A DNA stretch of 64,000 nucleotides from Halioglobus japonicus (GCF_001983995.1 NZ_CP019450.1:310001-374000), one strand, 5' to 3'. Shown: positions 26,894-36,548, numbered from the stretch's first letter. Notes: generated by a model not told the origin, from the sequence alone. A program made the numbers and translations.

Positions 26894-29155
26894 ATGCCGT
26901 ATTTGAAACCCCCGTTATTCGCTTTCGTTTTTTGCATGCTCAGCTCCTTGGCTGGCGCCGCAGACAAGACGCCATTGACGGCGACCCAGGTGTTGGAGCA
27001 GCGGTGCGTCGTTTGCCACGGCTGTTACGACGCTCCCTGTCAGCTGAAGCTGGAGGCGCACGACGGCGTGGTGCGCGGTGGCACACTGGCCCCCGTGTAC
27101 GATGGCGGGCGGCTGCGCGCCGCGGAACTGACCCGGTTGTTTGATGACGCCCAAGCGGAGCAGGAATGGCGCGACAAAGGCTTTCACCCTGTGATCGACC
27201 AGGAGAAGCCCAAGCACGGCGTTATGTACCGCATGCTGCAGCTGAAGCAGGACAACCCGCTACCCACCGAAGGAGATCTGCCCAGTCACTTTGATTTCTC
27301 ACTGTACCGGGAACAGACCTGCCCCAAACAGAACGACTTTAACAGCTACGCCAGCAAGCACCCGCAATGGGGTATGCCGTTCGGTCTGCCCGGCCTGAAC
27401 CCAGAGGAACACACCACCCTGACCACCTGGCTGCAAAGAGGCGCACCCGCGCCAGAGCTGCCGGCCCTGACCGGCGCGGAAAAGGCCAATTGGCAGGATT
27501 GGGAAACCTTCCTTAATGCCAAGGACAACCGTACACAACTCGTAGCCCGCTACCTTTACGAGCACCTGTTCCTGGCAGCACTGTATCTCGAAACAGAGGA
27601 AAATCCTGCCTGGTTCCGCTTGGTGAGATCGCGCACTGCCCCGGGCGAGCCACTGGACGTCATCGCAACAAGGCGGCCCTATGATGATCCGGGCACTGAT
27701 CGCTTCTATTACCGTCTACAGCGCATGCCTACCTCACCGCTGGCGAAAACGCATATGCCCTATCGATTCGACCGGGCCCGGCTCAACTGGTATCGGGACC
27801 TGTTTCTGGGTGATGACTGGCAACTGGACGCTCCGCCAGCCTACGACCCCAACCAAAGGGCAAACCCATTCAAACGCTTTGAACCAATCCCGGTTTACGC
27901 CCGCTACCGTTTCCTCCTCGAGGAAGCGCAGTTCACTATCATGAACTTCATCAAGGGCCCAGTGTGTAGAGGGCGGATAGCCCTGAATGTTATCGACGAT
28001 CATTTCTGGGTGATATTCGTCAATCCAGAGCGACTGGACCCCGTCGAGGCCGGTAATTTTCTGGCGCAGGAAATGGACAACCTCTACCTACCCACGCCGC
28101 GGACAGGCACGCTACTCGATCTGTTTAGTTGGCGAAGCTACGCAAAGGCAAACAGTAACTACCACCAGGCACGGGCGAACTACATCGAGAACCATTCCAG
28201 CGGCGAACTGCGCAATCTGGACATCGAGTCGATCTGGGACGGGGAAGGCCACAACGACAATGCCGCGCTAACCGTATTCCGGCATTTCGACACCGCGTCA
28301 GTGGTCAAAGGATTTGTGGGCGAGACACCCAAGACCGCCTGGGTCATTGGCTATTCCCTGCTGGAGAAAATCCATTACCTGCTCGTGGCAGGCTTCGATG
28401 TGTATGGCGCAGCGTCACACCAGTTGGAGTCGAGGCTGTATATGGACTTCCTGCGTATGGAAGGCGAGTTTAACTTTCTGCTATACATGCCCGAAGAGAA
28501 GCGGGAAGCGCTGTGGAAACACTGGTATCGAGATTCACGCAAGGGCAGCAAGCAGTATTTCGCCGACAACAGCGGTCTGAACGTGAGAACCTCAGACATC
28601 CACTTTGAAACCGACGATCCAAAAACCGAGCTGCTACAGAAGCTACGCGAGCGTATTCACGGCGCCCAGGCCGAGCGCTACGATTATCGACAGTCAGCCA
28701 GTGCCGATATGGCAAAAGCTTTTAGCGAGCTAGAAAAAGCCACGGGAATACACAACAGCTTCTTGCCTCAGGTGAGCTTTATCAACGTGATCGGCGACCA
28801 GCGCGACGATGTGTATACGCTGGTGAACAATGCTGGCTATTCCAATATTGCCCAGCTGTTCAGGGAGCAGGAACGGCGCCTGCCTGCAGAAGACACGCTC
28901 ACCGTGGCGCGCGGCTTTCTCGGAGCCTACCCGAACTATTTCTTCCAAGTGAATGAGAAGCAGATTCCGCTATTTGCCGCAGAGCTGAAGGCGATGAAGT
29001 CTCGCAGCGACTTTGCTGCTTTAAAAGCACGCTACGGAGTACGCCGTAACGCTACGTGGTTCTGGCGGGTGAGCGACAAGTTCCACCGGATATCCCGAGC
29101 ACAGGATGGCATTGAATTTGGGTTGTTTGATTACAATCGCTACTCGGCGCGGTAA
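26894..29155 (+). CDS. cti: Fatty acid cis/trans isomerase
   Basis: About 753 residues. A signal peptide (YLKPPLFAFVFCMLSSLAGA) sends it to the periplasm. Soon after comes the haem c motif within CVVCHGCYDAPCQL, the hallmark of Cti. Further blocks such as RFDRARLNWYRDLFLG, FIKGPVCRGRIALNVIDDHF and GYSLLEKIHYLLVAGFDVYG fit the Pseudomonas and Vibrio enzymes. Cti turns cis-unsaturated phospholipid acyl chains into trans chains without energy or cofactors beyond haem, and stiffens the membrane within minutes of solvent or heat stress. The frame is open from 26768, but the signal peptide fixes the start at 26894. It is a single-gene unit, which is usual. Confidence 0.93.
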   Translation: MPYLKPPLFAFVFCMLSSLAGAADKTPLTATQVLEQRCVVCHGCYDAPCQLKLEAHDGVVRGGTLAPVYDGGRLRAAELTRLFDDAQAEQEWRDKGFHPVIDQEKPKHGVMYRMLQLKQDNPLPTEGDLPSHFDFSLYREQTCPKQNDFNSYASKHPQWGMPFGLPGLNPEEHTTLTTWLQRGAPAPELPALTGAEKANWQDWETFLNAKDNRTQLVARYLYEHLFLAALYLETEENPAWFRLVRSRTAPGEPLDVIATRRPYDDPGTDRFYYRLQRMPTSPLAKTHMPYRFDRARLNWYRDLFLGDDWQLDAPPAYDPNQRANPFKRFEPIPVYARYRFLLEEAQFTIMNFIKGPVCRGRIALNVIDDHFWVIFVNPERLDPVEAGNFLAQEMDNLYLPTPRTGTLLDLFSWRSYAKANSNYHQARANYIENHSSGELRNLDIESIWDGEGHNDNAALTVFRHFDTASVVKGFVGETPKTAWVIGYSLLEKIHYLLVAGFDVYGAASHQLESRLYMDFLRMEGEFNFLLYMPEEKREALWKHWYRDSRKGSKQYFADNSGLNVRTSDIHFETDDPKTELLQKLRERIHGAQAERYDYRQSASADMAKAFSELEKATGIHNSFLPQVSFINVIGDQRDDVYTLVNNAGYSNIAQLFREQERRLPAEDTLTVARGFLGAYPNYFFQVNEKQIPLFAAELKAMKSRSDFAALKARYGVRRNATWFWRVSDKFHRISRAQDGIEFGLFDYNRYSAR

Positions 29156-29338
29156 AACCTGATTATTCCGAAAGAATCGGTTAAGGTTACCCGTGCGGCA
29201 CATGACCTCACGAAAGCTTGCTGAGGCGATTGAAAAAGAAAATTAACCAATGTCATACCGGTCTTCGCATAATGCTAACCTCGCGTCAGTAAGGCACGTT
29301 GGGTGACGATGGCCCGTGTCCGCATGAAGGATAAGCTA

Positions 29339-31135
29339 ATGAGCCAAACAGCCTTTGACTTGGAGATCTTTGGTAAACGCATTCTTCTTTCGCTCCTATT
29401 ACTCGGTTACTGTGTCGCCGGGTTTACAGCGGAGCCCGTCTTCCAGGGTCCCTACGCCGGCGAGACAGAACAGCAACGCGATGCACGCCTGGCCTGGTGG
29501 CGTGAAGCACGATTCGGGCTGTTTATACACTGGGGCGTTTACGCTGTGCCCGCGGGCAACCACAAGGGCCAACAGATTGACAATATTGGTGAGTGGATCA
29601 TGCACTATGGGCAGATCCCGGTCGCCGAGTATCAGCAGTACGCCAAAGGGTTCAACCCCGTCAATTATGACCCCGATGCCTGGGTGCGTATGGCCAAGAA
29701 CGCCGGGATGAAGTACATCGTCATTACGGCAAAACACCATGACGGCTTTGCGCTCTTCGATACGACAGCAAGCGACTGGAACATCGTGAAGGCAACGCCT
29801 TATGGTAAAGATGTTCTCAAGCCCCTGGCAGAAGCGGCCCAGAGACACGGCATAAAACTCGGTTTCTACTACTCGCAGGCCCAGGATTGGGTCCATCCTG
29901 GTGGCTCGACATGGGAGGGGCGCTGGGATCCTGCGCAGGAGGGCAGCATGGATGACTATCTCCGCGATATCGCCGTCCCCCAGGTCAGGGAGTTGTTGAC
30001 CAACTATGGCGAGGTGTCGATTCTCTGGTGGGACACACCCATCGACATGACACCCGAGCGGGCCTCCATGTTTGACGGGCTGATCGACCTTCAGCCTGGA
30101 ATCATTGTGAATGACCGGCTGCTGTACGGCGTTGATGGCGACCTACGTACACCCGAACAGCACATTCCCGCAACCGGCCTGGATTTCGACTGGGAAGCCT
30201 GCCAAACCATGAACACCACCTGGGGTTATAAATCCTACGATGACGACTGGAAATCGAGCGAACAGCTCATCAGAAACCTTATCGATGTCGCCAGCAAAGG
30301 CGGCAACTATTTATTAAATGTCGGACCCATGGCAACGGGTGAGATTCCACAGCCAAGTATCGAGCGGTTGAGCGATGTCGGGGAATGGATGAGCATCAAT
30401 GGCGCGTCGATACATGGCACGACCGCCAGCCCCTTCGTGCGTCTTAAATGGGGGCGGGCCACCAAGAAGGAATTTCCCAACGCAACAGTCTTGTATCTGC
30501 ACGTGTTCGACTGGCCGGGCGACGGCATCCTTAGAGTAGACGGCTTGCACAGTGAAGTTACTGGCGCTTACTTCATGGCCGATTTTCAACAACAAATCCC
30601 CGTCGAAAAGACCGCAACCGGCACCGTCCTGCAACTTCCGGAAAAACCGCTCGACAAGACTGCGACGGTCATCGTGCTAAAAGTCAAAGGTACGCTTGAG
30701 GTCGAGAGAATACTCCCAAAACAGGACAGCGATGGTGCCCTTGTGCTGGCCCTGGACGACGTCAATATTCATAACCCTGGATACGGGGGGAGATTGGAGT
30801 TGCGCCAGGAGGATGATTCACCAGCCTATCTGGACGGGTGGACGGACTATCGCAGCCAGATAGATTGGTTGGTGCAGATCGACAAAGGTGGGACGTTCGA
30901 GCTATATGCCGAGGTTAGCGCGAAAAATTCCGCCGGATTCCTGATGATAGTAAACGATACAGAGGCCCCATTCATCCTAACACCCACTGATAGCGAGGCG
31001 CGATTTCAGCGGCAGTCGCTCGGCCGAGTGACTCTGATGCCAGGTGAATCAAAGATCCAGGTACATCCGCAAGAATCACTCTGGAACCCAATCCAACTCC
31101 GCTCAGTTACCTTGATACCGGTGAGCGAAGAGTAG
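29339..31135 (+). CDS. Alpha-L-fucosidase, GH29 family, exported
   Basis: About 598 residues. A signal peptide (RILLSLLLLGYCVAGFTAEP) leads into the GH29 barrel: WWREARFGLFIHWGVYAVPA, then MKYIVITAKHHDGFALFDT, then EVSILWWDTPIDM with the nucleophile aspartate in the WWD context. The glycines of KLGFYYSQAQDW and SKGGNYLLNVGP are also conserved. A C-terminal beta-domain of about 180 residues may bind carbohydrate. It would release fucose from algal or animal glycans in the periplasm or at the surface, with the sulfatase at 14.4 kb a possible partner for sulfated fucans. ATG 29339 has AAGGA eight bases upstream and gives a clean signal peptide. Confidence 0.9.
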   Translation: MSQTAFDLEIFGKRILLSLLLLGYCVAGFTAEPVFQGPYAGETEQQRDARLAWWREARFGLFIHWGVYAVPAGNHKGQQIDNIGEWIMHYGQIPVAEYQQYAKGFNPVNYDPDAWVRMAKNAGMKYIVITAKHHDGFALFDTTASDWNIVKATPYGKDVLKPLAEAAQRHGIKLGFYYSQAQDWVHPGGSTWEGRWDPAQEGSMDDYLRDIAVPQVRELLTNYGEVSILWWDTPIDMTPERASMFDGLIDLQPGIIVNDRLLYGVDGDLRTPEQHIPATGLDFDWEACQTMNTTWGYKSYDDDWKSSEQLIRNLIDVASKGGNYLLNVGPMATGEIPQPSIERLSDVGEWMSINGASIHGTTASPFVRLKWGRATKKEFPNATVLYLHVFDWPGDGILRVDGLHSEVTGAYFMADFQQQIPVEKTATGTVLQLPEKPLDKTATVIVLKVKGTLEVERILPKQDSDGALVLALDDVNIHNPGYGGRLELRQEDDSPAYLDGWTDYRSQIDWLVQIDKGGTFELYAEVSAKNSAGFLMIVNDTEAPFILTPTDSEARFQRQSLGRVTLMPGESKIQVHPQESLWNPIQLRSVTLIPVSEE

Positions 31136-31341
31136 GCGAAATAGCGCAATTTATTGTCGACCGGTCCAACAAACCTGGATCGCAGCCATCTCTGCCTGGC
31201 TACGCTGCGCCTTAATATCAAGGTGTTAGTCAAGCGGGGTTGGTGGTAACTTCTCCGAGCCCTGGTGTCAGCCATAGACTTGAAGTAAGGGATAAGACAT
31301 TCTTACCTGCGAATCACCTTTCACAGCCTTTAGGGCGCTGT

Positions 31342-31775
31342 ATGCCCTCTCGAAAAATTTTGCTCGCTACACTGGCCCTGTGCTTCTCCGGCACCGTGTA
31401 CGCCGAAACTTATGACGTGGTTATCTCCGATGGCCGGGTGATGGACCCGGAGACCAATTTTGACGAGGTTCGCAATGTCGGCATCCGCGACGGCCGTATC
31501 ATCGCCATCACCGATACCGCCAACTAACTTGCAGGCAGGGATGGCCTGCCGTCCACCGGCATTCCCTATGTGCTGGTCAATGGCATTGTTGTATTGGACG
31601 ATTCGAAAGTGCTAGAGGTTGTCCCGGGCCAACCCATTCGTTACCCCGTGGAAAAAAAGGGCGCTTCAAGCCTCTGGAAAAAGCCAGCTACCTGGACAAC
31701 TTGTTGGCGCCTGAGATACCGCATATTCACGACGCATCAATCTCAGCCGGTGCTCCGGAGCACGACAGCGAGTGA
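31342..31775 (+). pseudogene. Amidohydrolase / D-aminoacylase-like gene with central deletion
   Basis: The 5' piece encodes a signal peptide and the family N-terminus (ETYDVVISDGRVMDPETNFD, then GIRDGRIIAITDTA) and stops at 31525-31527. The 3' piece has the family C-terminus: TGIPYVLVNGIVVLDDSKVL and PGQPIRYPVE. After a one-base frame change it continues through YLDNLLAPEIPHIHDAS to a stop at 31773-31775. The metal-binding barrel of 350-400 residues between them is gone. A large in-gene deletion plus a frameshift in the AAAAAAA run near 31650 explains what is seen. The product would have been an exported N-acyl-amino acid deacylase-like hydrolase. Confidence 0.8.
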
Positions 31776-32077
31776 GCCACGCATTGCGCTGCCTCTGCAT
31801 CAGCTAAAGCAGAGACAGCAGCAATATCAAACAGATTGAGCGGCCTGCACGCGGGTTAGCTCTTCCCTTTCTTGCGTCTTTTCCACTTCCAAACTACGCT
31901 GAAAAAACAGCCTCGAAAGGCCACTCAGGCTTTCGCCCCAATTCTGGCAAACGCCGACGGGATGATGCTCCGCTGAACAACGTGCACCAATTTGGAGCAG
32001 CCAACCATTCTCGGGTATTCGCGTGGGCCTCGTCGGGGCAGCCATTGGCCTTAAGTTCTTATAGGAGACCGCACAAT

Positions 32078-33175
32078 ATGAAACAGCCCTGTATATCGCT
32101 AATGACAAGCATTGGCGCACTCATCCTTTTGACCGCATGCGCGGGCAGCCCGCGAACGCCATCCGACGGTGGCACCCAGGCCGTCGACCTCAACGACTTC
32201 ACGCCCAAAGTCGATACCTTTGTCGTGCTTTTGGACAGTTCAGATTCCATGGAAGAAAGTGATGGCCAGAAAGACAAGTTTCAGACGGCGCTGGATAGCG
32301 TCGCCAGCTTTAACCAGGCCGTTCCAGCCATCGACATCAATTCAGGATTGGTCTTGTTTGGCAAAGGTGCCGGCAACTGTGCTGGCCACAGCATGGCCAA
32401 GCAGATCTACGGCGTAAGCCCTCACAACAAAACTGACTTTCGCAACGCTCTGAACGCAATCGAGTGCACTGGAGGTAGCACTCCCAGTGGCGACGCACTA
32501 GGCCAGACAGCCTCAGCATTGGCCGAAGCCACGGGTAACCTGGCGGTGTTCATTGTCAGCGATTTCGAGTGGGAAGAGTCCGCCTCCGCGCTGTCTGCCG
32601 TGACCAGCATGCGGGGCACACATGGCGACAGGCTCTGCGTCTATGCCATTCCCGTCGGCGACTACCGAGATAAAGGTGCGTTGATCGCGGACATTACTGG
32701 CGGTGCCAGCTGCGGCGGGGTTACCGCGGCCTCAGACCTGGCCTCGCCGGATGCAATGACGGCTTTTGTGGCAGACACCCTCATGGCACCAGTACCGAAA
32801 GTGACCTACGAAAAGCAGACTTTGTCAGCCAACACTCTGTTTGCGCTGAATAGCGCTGCGTTGTCTTCTACAGGTCAGGCAGACCTACGCAAACTCGCCG
32901 CATACATTAAAGAGCATGGCTCTGACTTGAAAGACCTCAAGATCACTGGGCACACCTGTAATCTGGGCGCTGAGAGTTATAACGAGGGACTGTCCATGCG
33001 CCGTGCTGAGACCGTGGCGAACTTCCTTGCCCAGCAGGGTCTGCCCGCCAACCTGATGGACGTTAGTGGCATGGGCGAACGAAGCCCCAGCGTCAGTAAC
33101 GACACTCGGGAGGGCCGCGCTCAGAATCGTCGCGTCGACGTTCAGATCGGCACCATGAAACCCCAGGGAAACTAA
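32078..33175 (+). CDS. Lipoprotein with VWA-like and OmpA-like domains
   Basis: About 365 residues. The lipobox LILLTAC-AGS marks an exported lipoprotein. Residues 45-220 look like a von Willebrand A domain: the MIDAS motif is DSSDSME, with TGGSTPSGDAL as the second loop and FIVSDFEWEES as the third. The C-terminal 115 residues are OmpA-like (LFALNSAALSSTGQADLRKL, then LKITGHTCNLG, SMRRAETVANFL, and DTREGRAQNRRVDV), which binds peptidoglycan. It probably displays a metal-dependent binding domain in the periplasm or at the outer membrane, tethered to the cell wall. AGGAGA lies nine bases before ATG 32078. No partner gene is adjacent. Confidence 0.88.
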   Translation: MKQPCISLMTSIGALILLTACAGSPRTPSDGGTQAVDLNDFTPKVDTFVVLLDSSDSMEESDGQKDKFQTALDSVASFNQAVPAIDINSGLVLFGKGAGNCAGHSMAKQIYGVSPHNKTDFRNALNAIECTGGSTPSGDALGQTASALAEATGNLAVFIVSDFEWEESASALSAVTSMRGTHGDRLCVYAIPVGDYRDKGALIADITGGASCGGVTAASDLASPDAMTAFVADTLMAPVPKVTYEKQTLSANTLFALNSAALSSTGQADLRKLAAYIKEHGSDLKDLKITGHTCNLGAESYNEGLSMRRAETVANFLAQQGLPANLMDVSGMGERSPSVSNDTREGRAQNRRVDVQIGTMKPQGN

Positions 33176-33193
33176 GGCTTTCTCCAGCAATTC

Positions 33194-33222
33194 CACGGCT
33201 AACCGCGTGTCGGTTAGCCGTG
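33194..33222 (+). terminator. Strong inverted repeat after the VWA-OmpA gene
   Basis: CACGGCTAACC and GGTTAGCCGTG form a perfect 11-bp stem with a 7-base loop, 19 bases past the stop codon. There is no T run, so it may act as an RNA-stabilising end or a Rho-aided terminator rather than a classic intrinsic terminator. Confidence 0.45.
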
Positions 33223-33328
33223 TGACCGTTCAGTTGAACCCGCTTTATCCGAGGCATACCTCTCTGAGGTAATAGTCAGCGTCGCCCCCCACCCCTATGC
33301 TTTACAGCAACGCAATGGAGAACCCAAC

Positions 33329-33688
33329 ATGGCCAAGACGCTAAACGACGTTATCAATTTCGCGACAAGTACAGCTGAAACAGAGCGCTACCCTACCCCT
33401 GAGGAAAAGCGCCTGCGCGGCACGCCGATGCAACATGCTACAACCCACTTTGCTGTCGACGAGACGTTCTTCGCTGGGGAATGGGGCGCGGAAGAAGGCT
33501 GCTGGAAAGTGACTTACTCGGAGAATGAGTACTTTCACATTCTCACGGGTAAGTCCATTCTGCGGGACAGCGCCGGCCATGAGGTCGAGCTCAACCCCGG
33601 AGACAAGCTGTGCATCCCTGCCGGCTTCGAGGGTGAATGGGAAGTGCTCGAGCCGACCACCAAGGTGTTCGTCATCTACGAACCCTAG
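33329..33688 (+). CDS. Cupin domain protein (DUF861 / EutQ-like)
   Basis: 119 residues, a single cupin barrel. HFAVDETFFAGEWGAEEGCW leads into YSENEYFHILTGKSILRDS and VELNPGDKLCIPAGFEGEWE, the wording of the DUF861 (Cupin_3) group that includes the ends of ureidoglycine aminohydrolases and EutQ. The second-motif PGD and the final KVFVIYEP strand are clear. Small free-standing members are of unknown function, perhaps sugar- or amino-acid-derivative binding. It follows the VWA-OmpA gene by about 150 bases and a strong hairpin, so it is probably transcribed separately. Confidence 0.8.
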   Translation: MAKTLNDVINFATSTAETERYPTPEEKRLRGTPMQHATTHFAVDETFFAGEWGAEEGCWKVTYSENEYFHILTGKSILRDSAGHEVELNPGDKLCIPAGFEGEWEVLEPTTKVFVIYEP

Positions 33689-33774
33689 GCCAGTGCGGAG
33701 CCACTTGCTGTGATTATCGATAATCTCACGATATACTTTTTGGCATAATAACCACAGCATCGCAGGCGCCAACA

Positions 33775-34260
33775 GTGGTGCCGGCAAATGGGTACCGGTC
33801 AATTGGACCGGTGTCTTTCGCGCAGATCAGCGGCATTTTCTTTGCCGCGTCCATTACCATCTCAGTGGCTGAGATGCTCTACCTGACTGTCGTCAGTAAC
33901 CAGGAGAGCTTTGTACACGCCTACGCAGCGCCGCTCAAAAATGTCGTGTTTGTAGGTATTCCCCTCGAAGTAATTATAGTGATCAGCCTGATCGATGGTG
34001 TCTGGGGTAAGTTCCTGCATATCAGCCCTAAACTGGTACAAGGGCGCTACGGGCCACTGGAGTACGTGCTGCCAACCCCCAGCTGTCACCGTTTCCACCA
34101 CGGTTAGAACCTGCTGTATATGGACACCAACTACACATCTATCACCTTGTTCTGGGACTGGCTATTCGGCACCCTGCAACCGCTGATAGACGAAGAGCCT
34201 GTAGAGCACGGCATCACACTTCAATCGAAGTTCAGAGAGTCGCTAAATGATTGCATGGAC
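33775..34260 (+). pseudogene. Sterol desaturase / fatty acid hydroxylase family, 5'-truncated with in-frame stop
   Basis: One frame encodes a membrane segment, then LPTPSCHRFHHG, a TAG at 34105-34107, and in the same frame NLLYMDTNYTSITLFWDWLF followed by GTLQPLIDEEPVEHGIT. This is the C-terminal half of the sterol desaturase superfamily, in which HRxHHGRNxxYxDxNY carries diiron-ligand histidines. The TAG stands where the family has arginine. The N-terminal half with the first histidine clusters is missing, and the end wanders off after GITLQ. The parent would have been a membrane diiron hydroxylase acting on lipids or sterols; its position next to a CYP153 P450 is suggestive. Confidence 0.78.
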
Positions 34261-34632
34261 GGGAATAGTGCAGGCGCTGGGCCCTTGCTGGGTGGCAATA
34301 GCTATACCACCGCCTGTAATGGCTCAGACTCTCAGGGCTGGATAATCACACCCCAGTAATTACCAACCGAGTAGCGTCCCTTGCTTCCATGAGCCCCGCA
34401 CCCGCCGGGCGATTGGGGCGCTACGCCACCCGGCCGCTGGCTAAAGACGATGCGACAGTAAAATACGTCACCCCCCTCAAAGCCGCGCGAATCTTCACCT
34501 GACAACAGCTGCCCATCTGTAGCCCAAAACGACTTCCAGCTCATGATGCCGAAGCCTGTTCCCGACAAACTAAACTGTTGTATAGTCTGTTGCCAATAAT
34601 GTTAACGATGACAACAAACGAGGCTGATGATC

Positions 34633-35928
34633 ATGGATAACGCCGCAGATCAGAACGTTGAAGCCAACCCGGAAGAGTTTTACCGCTCCCCCACCACCAC
34701 GCCGGAGGCCGACCCCTGGGCGCTGGCTCTGGAAGATATCGACCTTGCCACAGGCTCAATATTCCAGGCCCAGAAACACCACGAATACTTCAAACGCTTG
34801 CGCCAGGAAAACCCGGTCCACTATCACGACAAGAACCCGGAGATTGGCCCCTACTGGTCACTCACACGCTATGAAGACATCATGGCTGTGGACAGCGACT
34901 TCGAACGGTTTTCCTCCGAGCCCTCCATTGCCTTGTACGATGAAGTGCTGGGCGAGGAACGGGCACCCATGTTCATTGCCATGGATCCGCCAAAGCACAA
35001 TGAGCAGCGCGGTGCGGTCACACCCGCGGTAGGGCCTGTCAGGCTCAAGGACCTCGACAAACTGATTCGCGAACGCACGGTGGAAGTACTCGATGAATTG
35101 CCTGTTGGCACCCCCTTTAACTGGGTGGACAAGGTCTCTATCGAACTGACTACGCGTATGCTCGCAACCTTGTTCGACTTCCCCTTCGAGGACCGTCGCA
35201 AACTCACCTATTGGTCTGAAGTGATCACTACCCCGCCTATTCTTATGGGCCTTACAATTGAAGAGCGACTAAACCATCTCGGTGAATGTCTGCAGACCTT
35301 TACTTCCTTGTTCCATGAACGTAAGTTCGAAGGCAATGAAAGCCAGGACTTCATTTCACTGCTGGCAAACAACCCGGCCACAGCCGACATGAATGGCGTC
35401 GAGCTATTGGGCAATCTGATGCTGCTCATCGTGGGTGGGAATGACACCACCCGCAACTCCATGTCAGCGGGTGTAATGTTTATGCATGACAACCCGGCGG
35501 AGTTCCAGAAGGTGAAGGACAATGAGGCACTGATCCCCTCAGCCGTATCTGAGATCATTCGCTACCAGACGCCACTGTCCTACATGCGCAGAACCGCCAA
35601 GGAAGACGTGGAGATCGGCGGCAAGCAGATCAAGAAGGGCGACAAGATTGCCATGTGGTATGCGTCGGGCAACCGCGACGAATCGTTCTTTGAAGACGCC
35701 GACAAATTTATTATCGATCGGGCCAATGTCCGCCGCCATATGGCGTTTGGGTTTGGCATTCACCGCTGCATGGGTAACCGTGTGGCCGAAGCCCAGTTGC
35801 GCATCGTATGGGAAGAGATCCTCAAGCGCTTCGAAAGGCTGGAAGTGGTCGGCGAACCGGAGCGCGTCGAACACAGCTTCGTTCACGGCATTAAGGACAT
35901 GCAGGTCATCGCACACCCGAGGCAATGA
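34633..35928 (+). CDS. Cytochrome P450, CYP153-like
   Basis: About 431 residues. The I helix reads LLIVGGNDTTRNSMSAG. ExxR is in SEIIRYQTPLSYMRRTA. The haem loop is FGFGIHRCMGNRVAEAQLR, with the cysteine at about residue 379. IGGKQIKKGDKIAMWYASGN and the conserved first part (IALYDEVLG, FIAMDPPKHNEQR) are the wording of CYP153 enzymes, which hydroxylate terminal carbons of medium-chain alkanes, limonene or fatty acids. A [2Fe-2S] ferredoxin follows after 31 bases; the reductase is not in the window. ATG 34633 is preferred since GAGG then lies nine bases away; ATG 34627 would be only three. It is soluble and cytosolic. Confidence 0.92.
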   Translation: MDNAADQNVEANPEEFYRSPTTTPEADPWALALEDIDLATGSIFQAQKHHEYFKRLRQENPVHYHDKNPEIGPYWSLTRYEDIMAVDSDFERFSSEPSIALYDEVLGEERAPMFIAMDPPKHNEQRGAVTPAVGPVRLKDLDKLIRERTVEVLDELPVGTPFNWVDKVSIELTTRMLATLFDFPFEDRRKLTYWSEVITTPPILMGLTIEERLNHLGECLQTFTSLFHERKFEGNESQDFISLLANNPATADMNGVELLGNLMLLIVGGNDTTRNSMSAGVMFMHDNPAEFQKVKDNEALIPSAVSEIIRYQTPLSYMRRTAKEDVEIGGKQIKKGDKIAMWYASGNRDESFFEDADKFIIDRANVRRHMAFGFGIHRCMGNRVAEAQLRIVWEEILKRFERLEVVGEPERVEHSFVHGIKDMQVIAHPRQ

Positions 35929-35959
35929 AAAACTCGCTGATACACCAAGGAGACAAGTA

Positions 35960-36280
35960 ATGGCTAAAATCTACGTCACTGACGCCAGTGGTACGGACCA
36001 GGTGGTCGATGCGTCCAATGGCGATTCCCTCATGAATGCTCTCCTGGAAGCGGGTGTCGATGGCATGCTCGCCGATTGTGGCGGCGGCTGTGCCTGCGCC
36101 ACATGCCACTGCTATATCGAAGGCGACGGCATGAGCCTCGTGGGCGAAGTCAATGCTATCGAAAACGTGATGCTCGATTCAGCTGCCAGTGAGCGCCGTG
36201 AGAATAGTAGACTGTCATGTCAGATTGATATCAGTGATGCGCTCGACGGACTCACAGTGACCGTGGCTGAAAACGGCTAA
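35960..36280 (+). CDS. [2Fe-2S] ferredoxin, putidaredoxin/adrenodoxin type
   Basis: 106 residues. The cluster ligands lie in DCGGGCACATC (C-x5-C-x2-C) with the fourth cysteine in RLSCQI. SLMNALLEAGVDGMLAD precedes the cluster loop as in putidaredoxin. It transfers single electrons from an NADH-dependent reductase to the P450 encoded just upstream. AAGGAG lies eight bases before the ATG. The 31-base gap from the P450 and the shared direction make an operon very likely. The loop has two extra cysteines (GGGCACATCHC), which is common in CYP153-linked ferredoxins. Confidence 0.92.
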   Translation: MAKIYVTDASGTDQVVDASNGDSLMNALLEAGVDGMLADCGGGCACATCHCYIEGDGMSLVGEVNAIENVMLDSAASERRENSRLSCQIDISDALDGLTVTVAENG

Positions 36281-36358
36281 CCGTCCTGCGCCCCTTGAGT
36301 ATAGCGCTTGCGAGTTATCCTAGGAACGGACAGAACAGCGGGCGATCTTGATTGCGGA

Positions 36359-36526
36359 TTACCCCACCCTTTCCTCGGGCTCCTCATCCCCGACACTTTT
36401 TCTAAAGCCCCGAATAGCGCTACCTAGATCGCTACCCAGCGAACCAAGGCGCTTGCTGCCGAACAGCATGATCACAATCATCAAGACGATAAGAAGTTGC
36501 CAGACTCCGATACCACTTATACCCAT
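36359..36526 (-). CDS. tatA: Sec-independent translocase protein TatA
   Basis: 55 residues. The short periplasmic start and single TM helix (GVWQLLIVLMIVIMLFG) lead by the FGSKRLG hinge into an amphipathic helix (SLGSDLGSAIRGFRKS) and a short acidic tail. TatA oligomers form the pore that lets folded twin-arginine proteins through the inner membrane. It lies directly downstream of phoX, a Tat substrate, and no tatB or tatC is present, so this is a dedicated or auxiliary TatA. ATG 36526 has AAGAGA about eight bases upstream; an upstream extension to 36586 would run through the terminator and is rejected. Confidence 0.88.
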   Translation of the reverse strand: MGISGIGVWQLLIVLMIVIMLFGSKRLGSLGSDLGSAIRGFRKSVGDEEPEERVG

Positions 36527-36548
36527 GAAGCTATCTCTTTTTTGGTTG

